The notes under the pieces are model-generated. The model did no database searches. It saw only the letters and a list, made by a program, of their open reading frames with translations, and had not been told where the DNA came from. A stretch of 33,541 nt of DNA from Cloacimonetes bacterium UBA5210 (lineage in GTDB: Bacteria > Cloacimonadota > Cloacimonadia > Cloacimonadales > Cloacimonadaceae). A program made the translations under genes and the position numbers. Shown here piece after piece: positions 1 through 8,335 of the stretch; the first letter of the stretch is position 1, and every line of letters begins with the position of its first letter. The stretch spans positions 1 to 33,541 of the forward strand of contig DHVK01000034.1 of assembly GCA_002412625.1 (NCBI GenBank). Reading direction: 5' to 3'.

Positions 1-218
1 ATCCAGCATCACCCTACTCGATTTTTCTGGAGATTGACACTATTCGGATTGACGCATTCCGGCAATGGGGGAGAGCTGCTACTGCATGGGGACATCGTGC
101 TGTGCGATTCCATAGCGCTAAAAATAATGTAGATAAGAGTTTATATAGTTAAACCCGGTTTGTGTATTTGGAGTTCATGCAGCGTAATGGCGGGATATCT
201 TTGTCTGCTAGATTGGAT

Positions 219-707
219 GGCAATACATAGCTGGGTGCTGATTGACAGAAAAACGGCTCAGAGAGGCGTGTTCCGATTGGATCTCGTTTCTCCTGAAACG
301 TTTTTCTGTCAGATGGAACCAAAATAAAGCTGGCGGAGAGTAGTTTTGGGGGGTGAATCCAAGAAACGGTAGCGGGGGCAAGCTGTTTGATTCCAAGCGG
401 GCTGCAGAATAGTTATAAAAGCTTAATTCTTCTTGCCGGCTTGAACTCCAAACCACCCTTTAACCCGGTTTTGCATTTGCTTTCACTTGACCTTGTATAT
501 CTTCATGTTTATCAATATATAATGCGGTCAAATGGACTTCAATATCAAGGGTGGAAACCATGCATTGCCTGAAGTCCAAACCACAGGTGGCTTTAACTCC
601 AGTGCATGATTTGGGTTAAAACGCTATGAAATCACAGATACGGCTTTTCCCGGATCACGTCTCAATGAGCCGTTTTCCTGTCTATCATCGAACAACTATG
701 TATTGCC
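219..707. repeat. Long imperfect inverted repeat, MITE-like
   Basis: Bases 219-270 and the reverse complement of 656-707 align without gaps at 42 of 52 positions. The outermost 12 bases of each arm are perfect (GGCAATACATAG at 219-230, its complement at 696-707). The arms bracket about 385 bases with no coding capacity. The shape is that of a non-autonomous element with terminal inverted repeats, or two copies of a dispersed repeat in opposite orientation. I could not find a target-site duplication outside the arms, so the mobile-element reading is inference. Confidence 0.5.
243..311. repeat. 13-base perfect inverted repeat
   Basis: TGACAGAAAAACG at 243-255 is exactly complementary to 299-311, with 43 bases between. 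The left arm lies inside the 52-base repeat at 219-270. The two arms could fold into one long hairpin, but there is no adjacent T tract to make it a terminator. Confidence 0.55.
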
Positions 708-743
708 TGTTCTCCGCAGCCAGGCTCGGTAAAGGTGGGCAAC

Positions 744-777
744 AAAAAAGGGATGCAGCTTATGGAAGCTGCATCCC
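744..777 (-). terminator. Rho-independent terminator of the 837-3353 gene
   Basis: A perfect 12-bp stem (750-761 with 766-777) closes a 4-base loop. On the minus strand it is followed directly by six T (plus-strand A at 744-749). It lies about 60 bases downstream of the minus-strand stop codon at 837 and should end the OmpA/propeller transcript. Confidence 0.9.
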
Positions 778-836
778 GGACTGGGTCTTGGGAATAATCA
801 CCTCGCTAACTGCGAAATGATTTTACTAAGGTTGGA

Positions 837-3353
837 TTACTTGATTATTACCAATTTCTTGGTTTGGTTCATGGAAGGGGTTTGCAGTTTGTAGAAATAG
901 ATACCGCTGCTGCAAGTATTACCCTTGCTGTCACGACCGTCCCAGGTTAGAGGATTCAGACCTTCTGTTACGGTGAAGGATCTGATCGTTTGGCCCATTA
1001 CGTTATAGATGTTAACCTTGCCCACTTCTCCGGCTTTCACAGACACATTGATTGTGGTGCTGCTACTAATCTTGAAGGGATTCGGATAGGCGTTACTCAT
1101 CATGGTAGATTCAGGCAATACCGGCGGCACTTCGTTTTCGACTCTGGCACTTACGGGACCATGGAATGTGGTAGAGTTCATGTCCACGCTTTCCAGCCAA
1201 TAGTAATAAACATGTCCATTACTCACTTCGGGATCGAGGTGGTTATAGACATGCGTTGAGCTGGTGTTTGTTGCAGGAATCAAGGAAGGAGTGATCACAA
1301 TTGCAGAACTCAGGTTTGAGTCTTCGTTGCGATATACTCTATATCCCAATAATCCGGTTTCGGTTTGACTGATCCAGGTTAGATTTACGAAGTTTTGGAA
1401 GGTAAGGCTGGCTGTGAAGCTGCTTAATTCTACCGGTAGAGTTTCATCTATCAATTCGAAATGAATGGTATAGGTATAGTTGTTGGCAGCAGTGAAATTG
1501 CCAGCTACTACATCAATGGATGTGGGTGCCCAATGAAAACCAAAGGGGGCTGTTTCCATGGTGTATGTTCCCAGCAGAGCACTGAGATCACCGTTATAGA
1601 ACGAAGCGTTGGTAAGCATGCCGGTAGCCACGGCGTCCTGATAGATGCCATAGGCTTCAGGAGTAGATGTTACATTCAGAATGTAACGGATACCCAGGAA
1701 GTCTGTTGCGTAGTTCTGTTCCACGTCTGTAATCACAACTGATTCTGGTTCCCAGTTGGAATATTCAGGATGAACCACTGTGTAAGTCCCGGCTAGTAAG
1801 GGTTCGTTTCCGGGAGCGCCAAACACATAACCCGTGTAGATCGGATTTGAGAATGATACACCGTTGAACAGGATTTCGGCACCTAGATCTGATCCACCAA
1901 CTTCGATAACATCATGTGAAGTTACGGTATAGGTGTATTCAACCGCATCCACTACACCCAGAGTGTAGATGTCATGAATACCGGCAGCAGGCTCGTTTCT
2001 CTTGTCCAGCCAGGCATAGATGGCGTTATTCTCGGCAGTGGTGCTATATGCCAACATGGGGAGGGTTTGATCTGTATCCCATGTGCAAACTACATATCCA
2101 CCTAGCTGGCCGGCATTGGTGTAAGCGCCGTCCTGATTCAGGCGGTTAGCATAGATATCATAGCCATTGTCAGCATAATTTTCGGCTGTTTCATAGACTA
2201 CGATAACTCCGCCAAAACCATCTGTTACTGCCTGGGGATTCTTTTGGTAGGAGTCGTGGGTTGTGCTGACCGGTACTCCGGTGGCAAGCCATTGGAGTGT
2301 GCCAGTGGTTGAACCTGAGATTTTTTGCGCGTAGATATTGCTGTCTGTAGCACTTAAGTAGTGTTCCCAGACAATAATTGCGCTGTTTTCACCTGCGGGC
2401 ACAAGCACAGGATTAATTTGGTCCAGAGCTATGGCCATTATGGCTACGCCGTTGGCAGTCCATTGGATGGTGTTATTGGCAACTCTCTGGGCATAGATAT
2501 CCCAAGTGAAGTTTACGTTGTCTTCCCAAACAATGATCGCGCTGCCAAGGGCATCGTTGATCAGACTGGGGTTTCTTTGATCGTTAGCCGCGATGCAAGC
2601 CGGAACTCCGCCATCGTCCCACATGTTATTGAGGGAGGTGTCGATTCTTTGGGCAAAGATATCGTAGGATCCGGGGCCTGAATACTGTTCATAGGCGATG
2701 ATTGCGCCATGGTCACCATCAGAAGCAATCGCCGGATTAACCTGATTCAGGCTTTCAGCCAATAGTTGAACCCGTTTGCCATTGGTACTACTGTCAAGTG
2801 AGCCGTCAAGGAAAATGCGTCTGATATATATGTCATAGTCTCCGCCACGGTTATCAGACCAAGCCACATAGGCACCGCCATCTTCATCTCTCACCATTTG
2901 TGGAGGAGATTGGTCGGAGGTGTCATCGCAGATCAGCCTACCCGTTACCGGCCAGCCTTTTTGGATATCGCCGTCATCATTAATCCATTGAGCATAGATA
3001 TCCTGGTTTCCCATGCGATCATCTTGCCAGGAGATTATCGCGCCACCGTCGTTATCGCTAACAGCCGATAAATTGATTTTGTTGCTTGGTCCGCTAACCA
3101 CAATCTTGCCTTTCTCGTGGTCAAGCCACTGCATGTGTCCACTGTTGTCAATTCTTTGAGCGTAGATATTGTAGTTTCCTGCCCGGTTGTCCTGCCAGAC
3201 GAAGATCGCGCTGCCATTATTTGCGCTCACGACTACATGATTGATCTGATTACCCACTTCTTTAACTACGGGTATGCAATCAAGTATGTTTTGACTCCAG
3301 ATACTGATAGATACTATCATCATTAGGATGAATAGGGATATATGCTTACGCAT
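837..3353 (-). CDS. Secreted beta-propeller-like protein with T9SS/FlgD-type C-terminal sorting domain
   Basis: The 838-aa product begins with a Sec signal peptide (hydrophobic residues 4-18, cleavage near WSQ). Roughly residues 35-450 contain eight repeats of about 50-60 aa, each pairing a motif like GGAIIxWxDNR with DIYAQRI; this pattern suggests a beta-propeller. Immunoglobulin-like segments follow, then an FN3-like segment starting LPVELSSFTA. The last ~85 residues hold YPNPF, NIYNVMGQ, WDGRDSKG and SGIYFYKL and end KKLVIIK. Such tails are the sorting signal for type IX secretion in Bacteroidota and relatives, so I infer a surface or exported protein. The start has a strong ribosome site (AAGGAG, 6 bases before ATG). 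It follows the OmpA gene on the same strand. Ligand or activity is unknown. Confidence 0.88.
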   Translation of the reverse strand: MRKHISLFILMMIVSISIWSQNILDCIPVVKEVGNQINHVVVSANNGSAIFVWQDNRAGNYNIYAQRIDNSGHMQWLDHEKGKIVVSGPSNKINLSAVSDNDGGAIISWQDDRMGNQDIYAQWINDDGDIQKGWPVTGRLICDDTSDQSPPQMVRDEDGGAYVAWSDNRGGDYDIYIRRIFLDGSLDSSTNGKRVQLLAESLNQVNPAIASDGDHGAIIAYEQYSGPGSYDIFAQRIDTSLNNMWDDGGVPACIAANDQRNPSLINDALGSAIIVWEDNVNFTWDIYAQRVANNTIQWTANGVAIMAIALDQINPVLVPAGENSAIIVWEHYLSATDSNIYAQKISGSTTGTLQWLATGVPVSTTHDSYQKNPQAVTDGFGGVIVVYETAENYADNGYDIYANRLNQDGAYTNAGQLGGYVVCTWDTDQTLPMLAYSTTAENNAIYAWLDKRNEPAAGIHDIYTLGVVDAVEYTYTVTSHDVIEVGGSDLGAEILFNGVSFSNPIYTGYVFGAPGNEPLLAGTYTVVHPEYSNWEPESVVITDVEQNYATDFLGIRYILNVTSTPEAYGIYQDAVATGMLTNASFYNGDLSALLGTYTMETAPFGFHWAPTSIDVVAGNFTAANNYTYTIHFELIDETLPVELSSFTASLTFQNFVNLTWISQTETGLLGYRVYRNEDSNLSSAIVITPSLIPATNTSSTHVYNHLDPEVSNGHVYYYWLESVDMNSTTFHGPVSARVENEVPPVLPESTMMSNAYPNPFKISSSTTINVSVKAGEVGKVNIYNVMGQTIRSFTVTEGLNPLTWDGRDSKGNTCSSGIYFYKLQTPSMNQTKKLVIIK

Positions 3354-3486
3354 GTTTAGCTCCTTGTTTTAGGGGGTTAAGTATAAGTCTTTTAATGCCT
3401 GCCAGCAGTGTATAATTCACGCAGGCCAATAAGCCCAGCTCTATGCACATAGTGACAAATATTGTAATCACGTTCTTTGTCTTCAT
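3346..3486 (-). CDS. Possible 46-aa single-span membrane peptide
   Basis: This small frame fills the gap between the OmpA gene and the propeller gene. The chosen ATG has AAGGA ten bases upstream; an earlier in-frame ATG at 3531 overlaps the OmpA stop (TAATG) and would give 61 aa. The product has one hydrophobic stretch (about residues 6-29) followed by a basic tail. Its stop lies 8 bases inside the next gene, so its 3' end contains that gene's ribosome site, which would permit translational coupling. I recognise no family. It could equally be a chance frame in a 177-base spacer. Confidence 0.35.
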   Translation of the reverse strand: MKTKNVITIFVTMCIELGLLACVNYTLLAGIKRLILNPLKQGAKHA

Positions 3487-3530
3487 TGCGATCGATTCCT
3501 TGTTTTCGAAGAAACTCTTTCGGTAAGTCA

Positions 3531-5468
3531 TTAATTTTCTACCATGAATTCAATTCTGCGGTTCTGGGCACGGCCGGCAGCGGTATCGTTGGAAGCGATG
3601 GGTTCAGCTTCACCTTTGCCGACAACTTTGATCCGGGAAGCATTGATTCCTTTCGCGGTTAGCCAGTCTTTCACGGCTTGGGCGCGTCTGAGCGACAGAG
3701 ACCGATTGTTTTCATCGCTGCCAACGCTATCGGTATGCCCAAGGATTTGGACGTTTACATCCGGATTGGCATTAAGGGATTCGTAAACCTTATCCAGGAT
3801 GCGGGTTGATTCCGGCAGAATAGTAGCTTGTCCGGAAGCGAACACGATGCCTTCCAATACCACTTTCTTGCCTTTAGACATATCCAGCAGATCGTCTTTG
3901 GGATCCAATGGGTTCTTTCCGGCCTTGATCTCGGCACCATCGTTCATGCCACCACCGTCAGTATCGATTTTTAAGGGATCAGTGCGGTGGGTCATCAATT
4001 CAGCATAATCGCTCAAGCCATCACCATCAGTATCCGCTTTATTGGGATCAGTTTTGTATTGATTTACTTCAAGCCCGTCGCTCAAACCGTCTTTATCGGT
4101 ATCGGCAGCTAGCGGGTCGGTACGATATCTCAGCACTTCTTCGCCATCAGACAGACCGTCGCCATCGGTATCTTTTTTGTTAACGTCGGTACGATAGATA
4201 TTGATCTCGTCCACGTCAGTTAGACCGTCACCATCAGTATCTTTCTTGCTGGTATCAGGCTTTGGAGTCGGCACAATCGGAGCTTCGGGTTGCTTGGGTT
4301 CAGGGATTTCCTGGACGTCATCCTTGGGATCCAGCGGGTTCTTCCCTGCCTGGATTTCCGCGCCATCATTCATACTACCACCGTCGGAATCGATATTGAG
4401 GGGATTTGTACGATATGTGTTCACTTCTGCATAGTCATTCAGGCCGTCATTATCGGTATCAGCCTTGAGGGGATCCGTCTTGTGCAGGTTTATCTCAGCG
4501 CCGTCCTTGAGGCCATCGCCATCAGAGTCGGGATTAAGAGGATCTGTGCGATACTTCAGGACTTCATCGCCGTCCGATAACCCGTCACCATCAGTATCAG
4601 CCTTATTAGGGTCTGTTTTATACTTGGTGATTTCCAGATAATCGCTTAAGTCATCACCGTCTGTATCAGCAAGCAGTGGGTCAGTGCGGTATCTCTGAAT
4701 CTCATCACCGTCAGACAAGCCATCACCATCAGTATCAGCTTTGTAGGGATCAGTCTTATATTGAGTTGTTTCCATAGCGTCCGAGAGCCCATCATTGTCG
4801 CTATCCAAGGTTTTGGGATCTATCTCTAGAGCAGTGGCGGTATCGATTGTCTTTTCTATCTTTTCTTTTCTTTCATAGGGGCGAGTTAAAACAATTCCTA
4901 ACATTACATTGTAGTATCCGTCGTGCTTTTTGTTGGTGAACCGGTTTAACTGATCGTCAGTTCTAACCCGTTCATCATCCAACTTGTCTGAAAGGGCGAG
5001 ATTGTAGCCGGTACTCAGATCAAAAAGAAAACGTGAACTAAGTCTGGTTTGAAAGCCGAACCCAGCGGGAACAACCGGCAGGATATCCGCTTTATTTTCA
5101 GCCATGTCTTTAACACCACCGAATCCTGCATAGACGTAGGGGGAAAAAAGGTTTATCTGAACGGGTCTGAACAGAATTCTAATGTCACCTTGTAGGGTTT
5201 TGGTTTCATATATCGTTGCATCATTCTCTGCTACAGCTTCCAATTGGGCATAACTTACGCCAAAGCGAACCATCAGTTGTCTGGACATTTGCAATTGTAA
5301 ATGACCTCGACCCATCGGAACAAAAGATTCGTCTTTTCCGGCGTTGTCACCCCTGGCAAACCCACCTTCCAAACCATATCCCCAGATTGAGCCTACAGTC
5401 TGTGCATTTGCGAAACTGAGTAACATCAGCATCGACAATAGCAACATTAGGTAGCTTCTTGTTTTCAT
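3531..5468 (-). CDS. OmpA-family outer membrane protein with thrombospondin type 3 repeats
   Basis: The 645-aa product has a signal peptide ending FANAQ (about residue 23). An outer-membrane beta-barrel-like region follows to about residue 190, then two blocks of calcium-binding thrombospondin type 3 repeats (DTDGDGLSDGDE-type units about every 23 residues). The blocks are separated by a Pro-rich linker near residues 385-410. The C-terminal ~105 residues form an OmpA peptidoglycan-binding domain, with ILGHTDSVG, NRSLSLRRAQAV and the final NRRIEF. The family tethers outer membrane to cell wall. I chose the ATG at 5468 because AGGAGA lies four bases upstream and the signal peptide starts there; an in-frame ATG 11 codons earlier lacks both. 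It heads the minus-strand unit with the propeller protein. Confidence 0.93.
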   Translation of the reverse strand: MKTRSYLMLLLSMLMLLSFANAQTVGSIWGYGLEGGFARGDNAGKDESFVPMGRGHLQLQMSRQLMVRFGVSYAQLEAVAENDATIYETKTLQGDIRILFRPVQINLFSPYVYAGFGGVKDMAENKADILPVVPAGFGFQTRLSSRFLFDLSTGYNLALSDKLDDERVRTDDQLNRFTNKKHDGYYNVMLGIVLTRPYERKEKIEKTIDTATALEIDPKTLDSDNDGLSDAMETTQYKTDPYKADTDGDGLSDGDEIQRYRTDPLLADTDGDDLSDYLEITKYKTDPNKADTDGDGLSDGDEVLKYRTDPLNPDSDGDGLKDGAEINLHKTDPLKADTDNDGLNDYAEVNTYRTNPLNIDSDGGSMNDGAEIQAGKNPLDPKDDVQEIPEPKQPEAPIVPTPKPDTSKKDTDGDGLTDVDEINIYRTDVNKKDTDGDGLSDGEEVLRYRTDPLAADTDKDGLSDGLEVNQYKTDPNKADTDGDGLSDYAELMTHRTDPLKIDTDGGGMNDGAEIKAGKNPLDPKDDLLDMSKGKKVVLEGIVFASGQATILPESTRILDKVYESLNANPDVNVQILGHTDSVGSDENNRSLSLRRAQAVKDWLTAKGINASRIKVVGKGEAEPIASNDTAAGRAQNRRIEFMVEN

Positions 5469-6000
5469 TGTATCTCCTAGTTCTTTCACTGAACTCTTCA
5501 TGAGTTTTCTGCTCAGTGTTATTTAAAGTTCTGTACCGCAGCATAATGTCGGGAGAATCACCGGTGAAATCGCTAGCAATCATCCAATCCTGACAAGCTG
5601 TGCTCGTTGTAGCGAATGCATGTGTCATAAGGTGCATTCACATGGCTTAAACTAATGACTATGTCAAGTGACAGTATAAGCTCTTCAGCCACTGAAGCAA
5701 ATTTTATCTCAAAATAATCTCATTTAGACGCGGGAAGCCAAATACAGCCTATCTTGTTGGCCGATAAATTGTTATATTCGCTCTTTAAGTGGCGAGGAGC
5801 TTGATAATCCGGAGCTTCTATCATCTGCGCTATCCTATGGGCAAGGAAGTCTCTGACAACACTGAAAACAAGAATATTGTCAGTCTCAGATAATATCAAT
5901 TTGGTTTTTAGTGTTACATGGTTAAGATGTTTATTAGACAAGTCAAAAGAATATTGCTGCAAAAGGAATTGTCTTTTTGCGAAGGCTGGGAGGCCAGTAG
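5469..6000. other. Divergent intergenic region between ompA-like and tetR-like genes
   Basis: This region must hold the promoters of two divergent genes, but I could not find a convincing -35/-10 pair for either. A short palindrome TGTCAAGTGACA at 5662-5673 could be an operator. Its minus strand carries a TTGACA without a good -10 box. Frames on the minus strand across 5720-6010 run into the tetR start and look like shadows. Confidence 0.5.
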
Positions 6001-6004
6001 ATGA
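5927..6004 (+). CDS. Possible 25-codon upstream ORF overlapping the TetR start
   Basis: An ATG at 5927 opens a 25-codon frame (basic, starting MFIRQVKRILL) whose TGA overlaps the ATG of the TetR gene as ATGA. The overlap would couple its translation to the regulator. No good ribosome site is visible for it, and the peptide matches nothing I know. Confidence 0.18.
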   Translation: MFIRQVKRILLQKELSFCEGWEASR

Positions 6005-6729
6005 CGACATTCAGGAAGAAGACACCCAAGAACAGATCCCATGAAGAATCGGAAAAAATATCTAATGCTTTTGGAATACCCAGATATGTAGCAGATGAGA
6101 TCCCCGAAGCTCCAGACCCGAATACTCCAAGGGGAAAGATATTTATTGCCGCGACAGATTTGTTTTCTCAGCATGGCTTCAAAGAAACCACAACCCGAGC
6201 AATAGCCAGTGCTGCCGGAGTCAACCAGGTGATGCTGCACTACTATTATGGAACCAAAGAAGAACTGTATGAAGCTGTTTTGAAATATGAAGGTATTGCG
6301 ATGCTCTCAGTTATCTTTGGAGAAAACCCCCTAAGTAAGTCCCCCGAGGAAATGCTGATCGACTCTCCCATCAGATTGATGACAGTGTTGCACGACAATC
6401 CGCAGTGGGCTTCGCTCTTACGGCGGGAAATAGCTGAAGGAGCCATACATTTACGTAGAGCTTTGCGCGAGGTTTCCGAACATGGCCCCCTTGGTGCTAA
6501 TATGCACTTTCGGGATGCTTATGTGGAGGCCGTTAGAACCGGAAAAGCGGTCGAGTTGCCGGTGGAAGCTGTCCGCGAATGCCTTTTGGCTATCGGTTAC
6601 AGCGCTATATATCTTGCCCCTCTCATCTCCATGATCAATGAAAGGGATTTTCATGACGATAAAGTTTGGCAGGAATGGATCCTAACCCTCAGCACGATTT
6701 TGAAAAGGGGATTGCTGACCAGGGATTGA
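6001..6729 (+). CDS. TetR/AcrR-family transcriptional regulator
   Basis: The 242-aa product carries a TetR DNA-binding domain at about residues 45-95. It begins KIFIAATDLFSQHGFKETTTRAIASAAGVNQVMLHYYYGTKEEL, in which TTTRAIASAAGV is the turn-containing part and LHYYYGTKEELYEAV is the hallmark recognition-helix end. The rest is a helical ligand-binding domain with no predictable effector. A charged ~43-residue N-terminal extension before the domain is longer than usual. The start is supported by GGGAGG seven bases upstream. It is transcribed away from the OmpA gene, so it may control that gene, itself, or distant targets. Its own downstream neighbour is a tRNA with an independent promoter. Confidence 0.9.
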   Translation: MTTFRKKTPKNRSHEESEKISNAFGIPRYVADEIPEAPDPNTPRGKIFIAATDLFSQHGFKETTTRAIASAAGVNQVMLHYYYGTKEELYEAVLKYEGIAMLSVIFGENPLSKSPEEMLIDSPIRLMTVLHDNPQWASLLRREIAEGAIHLRRALREVSEHGPLGANMHFRDAYVEAVRTGKAVELPVEAVRECLLAIGYSAIYLAPLISMINERDFHDDKVWQEWILTLSTILKRGLLTRD

Positions 6730-6917
6730 CGTGATGCTAATTTGTCCCCAAACTCGTAATTTTGCTGAAGCTGTTATCACGATAGGCCTACGGCTTGTGA
6801 CTGCTTTAGCCATTCGAGGTGGACCGCGAAAAAAATGTTTGTGAAACTAACTATATGAAGAATAGGAAAATGGCTTAGATAGTGGATCCCATGGTAAACA
6901 GGATATCGATTTTCTGC

Positions 6918-6946
6918 TTGACAAAAAAGCCGCCTTTGAGTTTCAT
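6918..6946 (+). promoter_or_regulatory. Sigma70-type promoter of tRNA-Asp
   Basis: A consensus -35 box TTGACA (6918-6923) is followed by a 17-base spacer and a 4/6 match to the -10 box, TTTCAT (6941-6946). Transcription would start about 20 bases before the mature tRNA at 6976. Confidence 0.55.
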
Positions 6947-6975
6947 GCAAAAACATTCACATACAGAACAACGCT

Positions 6976-7053
6976 GGGGGCGTAGTTCAGTTTGGTTAGA
7001 ACGTCTGCCTGTCACGCAGAAGGCCGCGAGTTCGAGTCTCGTCGCTCCCGCCA
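6976..7053 (+). tRNA. tRNA-Asp (anticodon GTC), CCA encoded
   Basis: The sequence folds into a full cloverleaf. The acceptor stem is 7 bp with one G-T pair, the D stem is GTTC/GAAC, and the anticodon stem TCTGC/GCAGA has the loop CTGTCAC and anticodon GTC. The T stem is GCGAG/CTCGT with TTCGAGT in the loop. A discriminator G and genomic CCA follow. It reads GAC/GAT codons. Confidence 0.97.
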
Positions 7054-7059
7054 TAAATT

Positions 7060-7085
7060 GGGACGCCTGTAAGGGCGTCCTTTTT
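7060..7085 (+). terminator. Rho-independent terminator after tRNA-Asp
   Basis: GGACGCC (7061-7067) pairs perfectly with GGCGTCC (7074-7080) around a 6-base loop and is followed by five T. It lies 7 bases after the tRNA and only 14 bases before the waaA start codon. Confidence 0.88.
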
Positions 7086-7099
7086 CTGTTTGGATAACA

Positions 7100-8335
7100 A
7101 TGAAGATATTATTACCGATTCTGGTTCGCTGCTACAGGCTCATCATCGAGCTGTTGTTCATACTCAGCCGCCCACTGTTATGGCTGATACTACCTCTATA
7201 TCGTTATAAACAGACCCTTGAACCGGAAGCCCTGGTATCCGGGAATCCCATCCTTGTACATTGCGCCTCTGTGGGCGAAGTGAACGCGATTGCCCCACTA
7301 CTCAGGCATTTCATGAAAACAGGTATCCCCATTATGATCAACACTGTTACCGTTACAGGCAGAGATCTTGTTTCCCGCAGTTTCCCAGAGATCCCCGTTC
7401 GTTTGGCTCCTCTTGACATTGCATCGCAAAGGGAGAAGAGCCTGAGAACAGTTGCTCCGCGCTTGATCTTGATTGTAGAAACAGAGATCTGGCCAATGCT
7501 GCTGGATAGCGCTGGCAGGCTGGGTATTCCTGTGGTATTCATCAACGCGCGGATGAGCGATAAATCATATGCTGCATACTCTCATATCGGTCCGGTATTA
7601 AGATATCTGGCAAGAAGCGTAAAACTTGTTCTGGCACAGAGTGAAGAAGACCGACAACGGTTTGAGAATCTGCTGCGTATGGATGCGGAAACCGCAGGGA
7701 ATCTGAAGTATTGCCTTAGTTTGCCGGATTATTCACCAACGGAAGTGAGAACCGCTTTGGGCTTTGCGGAATCAGATTTGATTCTGGTCTGGGGTAGTTC
7801 CCGTCCGGGTGAAGAAGCACTGATGATGTCCTTACTGCCCGGATTGAAAAATGCTTTCAACAATCTGAAGCTCATCCTGGCACCCAGGCATCCTAAAAGG
7901 TGTATTGAGGTGGAGCGGATACTTCACGGCACGACCTACCGCAAGCTATCTGACAAGGCAACACATAATAGCCCGGATGTGCTGCTGATTGATGGTCTCG
8001 GACATCTGTCCGAGGCATATGCAATCGCTGATCTGGCTGTGGTAGGCGGTTCCTTTTATGATTTTGGGGGGCATAACCCTCTTGAGCCGGCTTTCTATAG
8101 CAAGGCAATTGTGATCGGTAAGCACTATCATTCCTGCAAGGCGTCAGTGAATAAACTGCGGGATCAGAGTGCGGTGGTGGTCTCAGACAAAGATTGCCTG
8201 GGCACGGATATCGCAATGCTGCTAAAAGATGAGGCACTGCGTCATGAAATGGGTAGAAGAGCCAAAAGGGTCTTGACAGAAAACGCAGACGCGCTTGAGA
8301 ATCACATCAAAGGAATTGAGAAATGTCTGCGATAA
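7100..8335 (+). CDS. waaA: 3-deoxy-D-manno-octulosonic acid (Kdo) transferase
   Basis: This inner-membrane GT-B glycosyltransferase adds Kdo from CMP-Kdo to the lipid A precursor. The 411-aa product has an N-terminal membrane anchor (about residues 4-36), then HCASVGE at 54-60, in which E60 matches the known catalytic base. The ETEIWP motif and the C-terminal donor-site motif GGSFYDFGGHNPLEP are typical. The usual GSTHxGEE appears here as GSSRPGEE. Length is close to the E. coli enzyme (425 aa). It starts right after the tRNA terminator with only a weak ribosome site (GGA), and its promoter is unclear. The stop overlaps amrS by 13 bases. Confidence 0.95.
   Translation: MKILLPILVRCYRLIIELLFILSRPLLWLILPLYRYKQTLEPEALVSGNPILVHCASVGEVNAIAPLLRHFMKTGIPIMINTVTVTGRDLVSRSFPEIPVRLAPLDIASQREKSLRTVAPRLILIVETEIWPMLLDSAGRLGIPVVFINARMSDKSYAAYSHIGPVLRYLARSVKLVLAQSEEDRQRFENLLRMDAETAGNLKYCLSLPDYSPTEVRTALGFAESDLILVWGSSRPGEEALMMSLLPGLKNAFNNLKLILAPRHPKRCIEVERILHGTTYRKLSDKATHNSPDVLLIDGLGHLSEAYAIADLAVVGGSFYDFGGHNPLEPAFYSKAIVIGKHYHSCKASVNKLRDQSAVVVSDKDCLGTDIAMLLKDEALRHEMGRRAKRVLTENADALENHIKGIEKCLR

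Larger units (their letters stand above)
1..836. other. Non-coding, repeat-rich left flank
   Basis: I see no convincing gene here. Two plus-strand frames are open from the left edge (stops near 130 and 150), but neither translation resembles a known protein. The stretch holds degenerate repeats: a 52-base inverted pair (219-270 with 656-707), a 13-base perfect inverted repeat (243-255 with 299-311), a 9-base inverted repeat (533-541 with 570-578) and a 14-base direct repeat with one mismatch (443-456 and 571-584). It ends in the terminator of the minus-strand gene that stops at 837. A decayed mobile element or an intergenic repeat cluster would both fit. Confidence 0.6.

Noticed and set aside
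208..456. 82-codon minus-strand frame
   Set aside because: It runs through the inverted repeats, has no ribosome site and resembles no protein. Its similarity to the frame at 626-820 is explained by the repeat arms.
626..820. 64-codon plus-strand frame
   Set aside because: It crosses the second repeat arm and the minus-strand terminator hairpin; not a plausible gene.
3900..4850. Periodic DNA pattern resembling a tandem or CRISPR-like array
   Set aside because: The period is the codon pattern of thrombospondin type 3 repeats inside the OmpA gene; units vary and there are no unique spacers.
5662..5673. TGTCAAGTGACA as a TetR operator
   Set aside because: The arms are only 5 bp and occur once; TetR operators are usually longer, so I mention it only as a possibility.
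5720..6010. 96-codon minus-strand frame between ompA-like and tetR-like genes
   Set aside because: It overlaps the tetR start and ribosome site, has no signal of its own and no family resemblance.
6882..7097. 71-codon frame across the tRNA
   Set aside because: It is a shadow of tRNA-Asp and its promoter and terminator.
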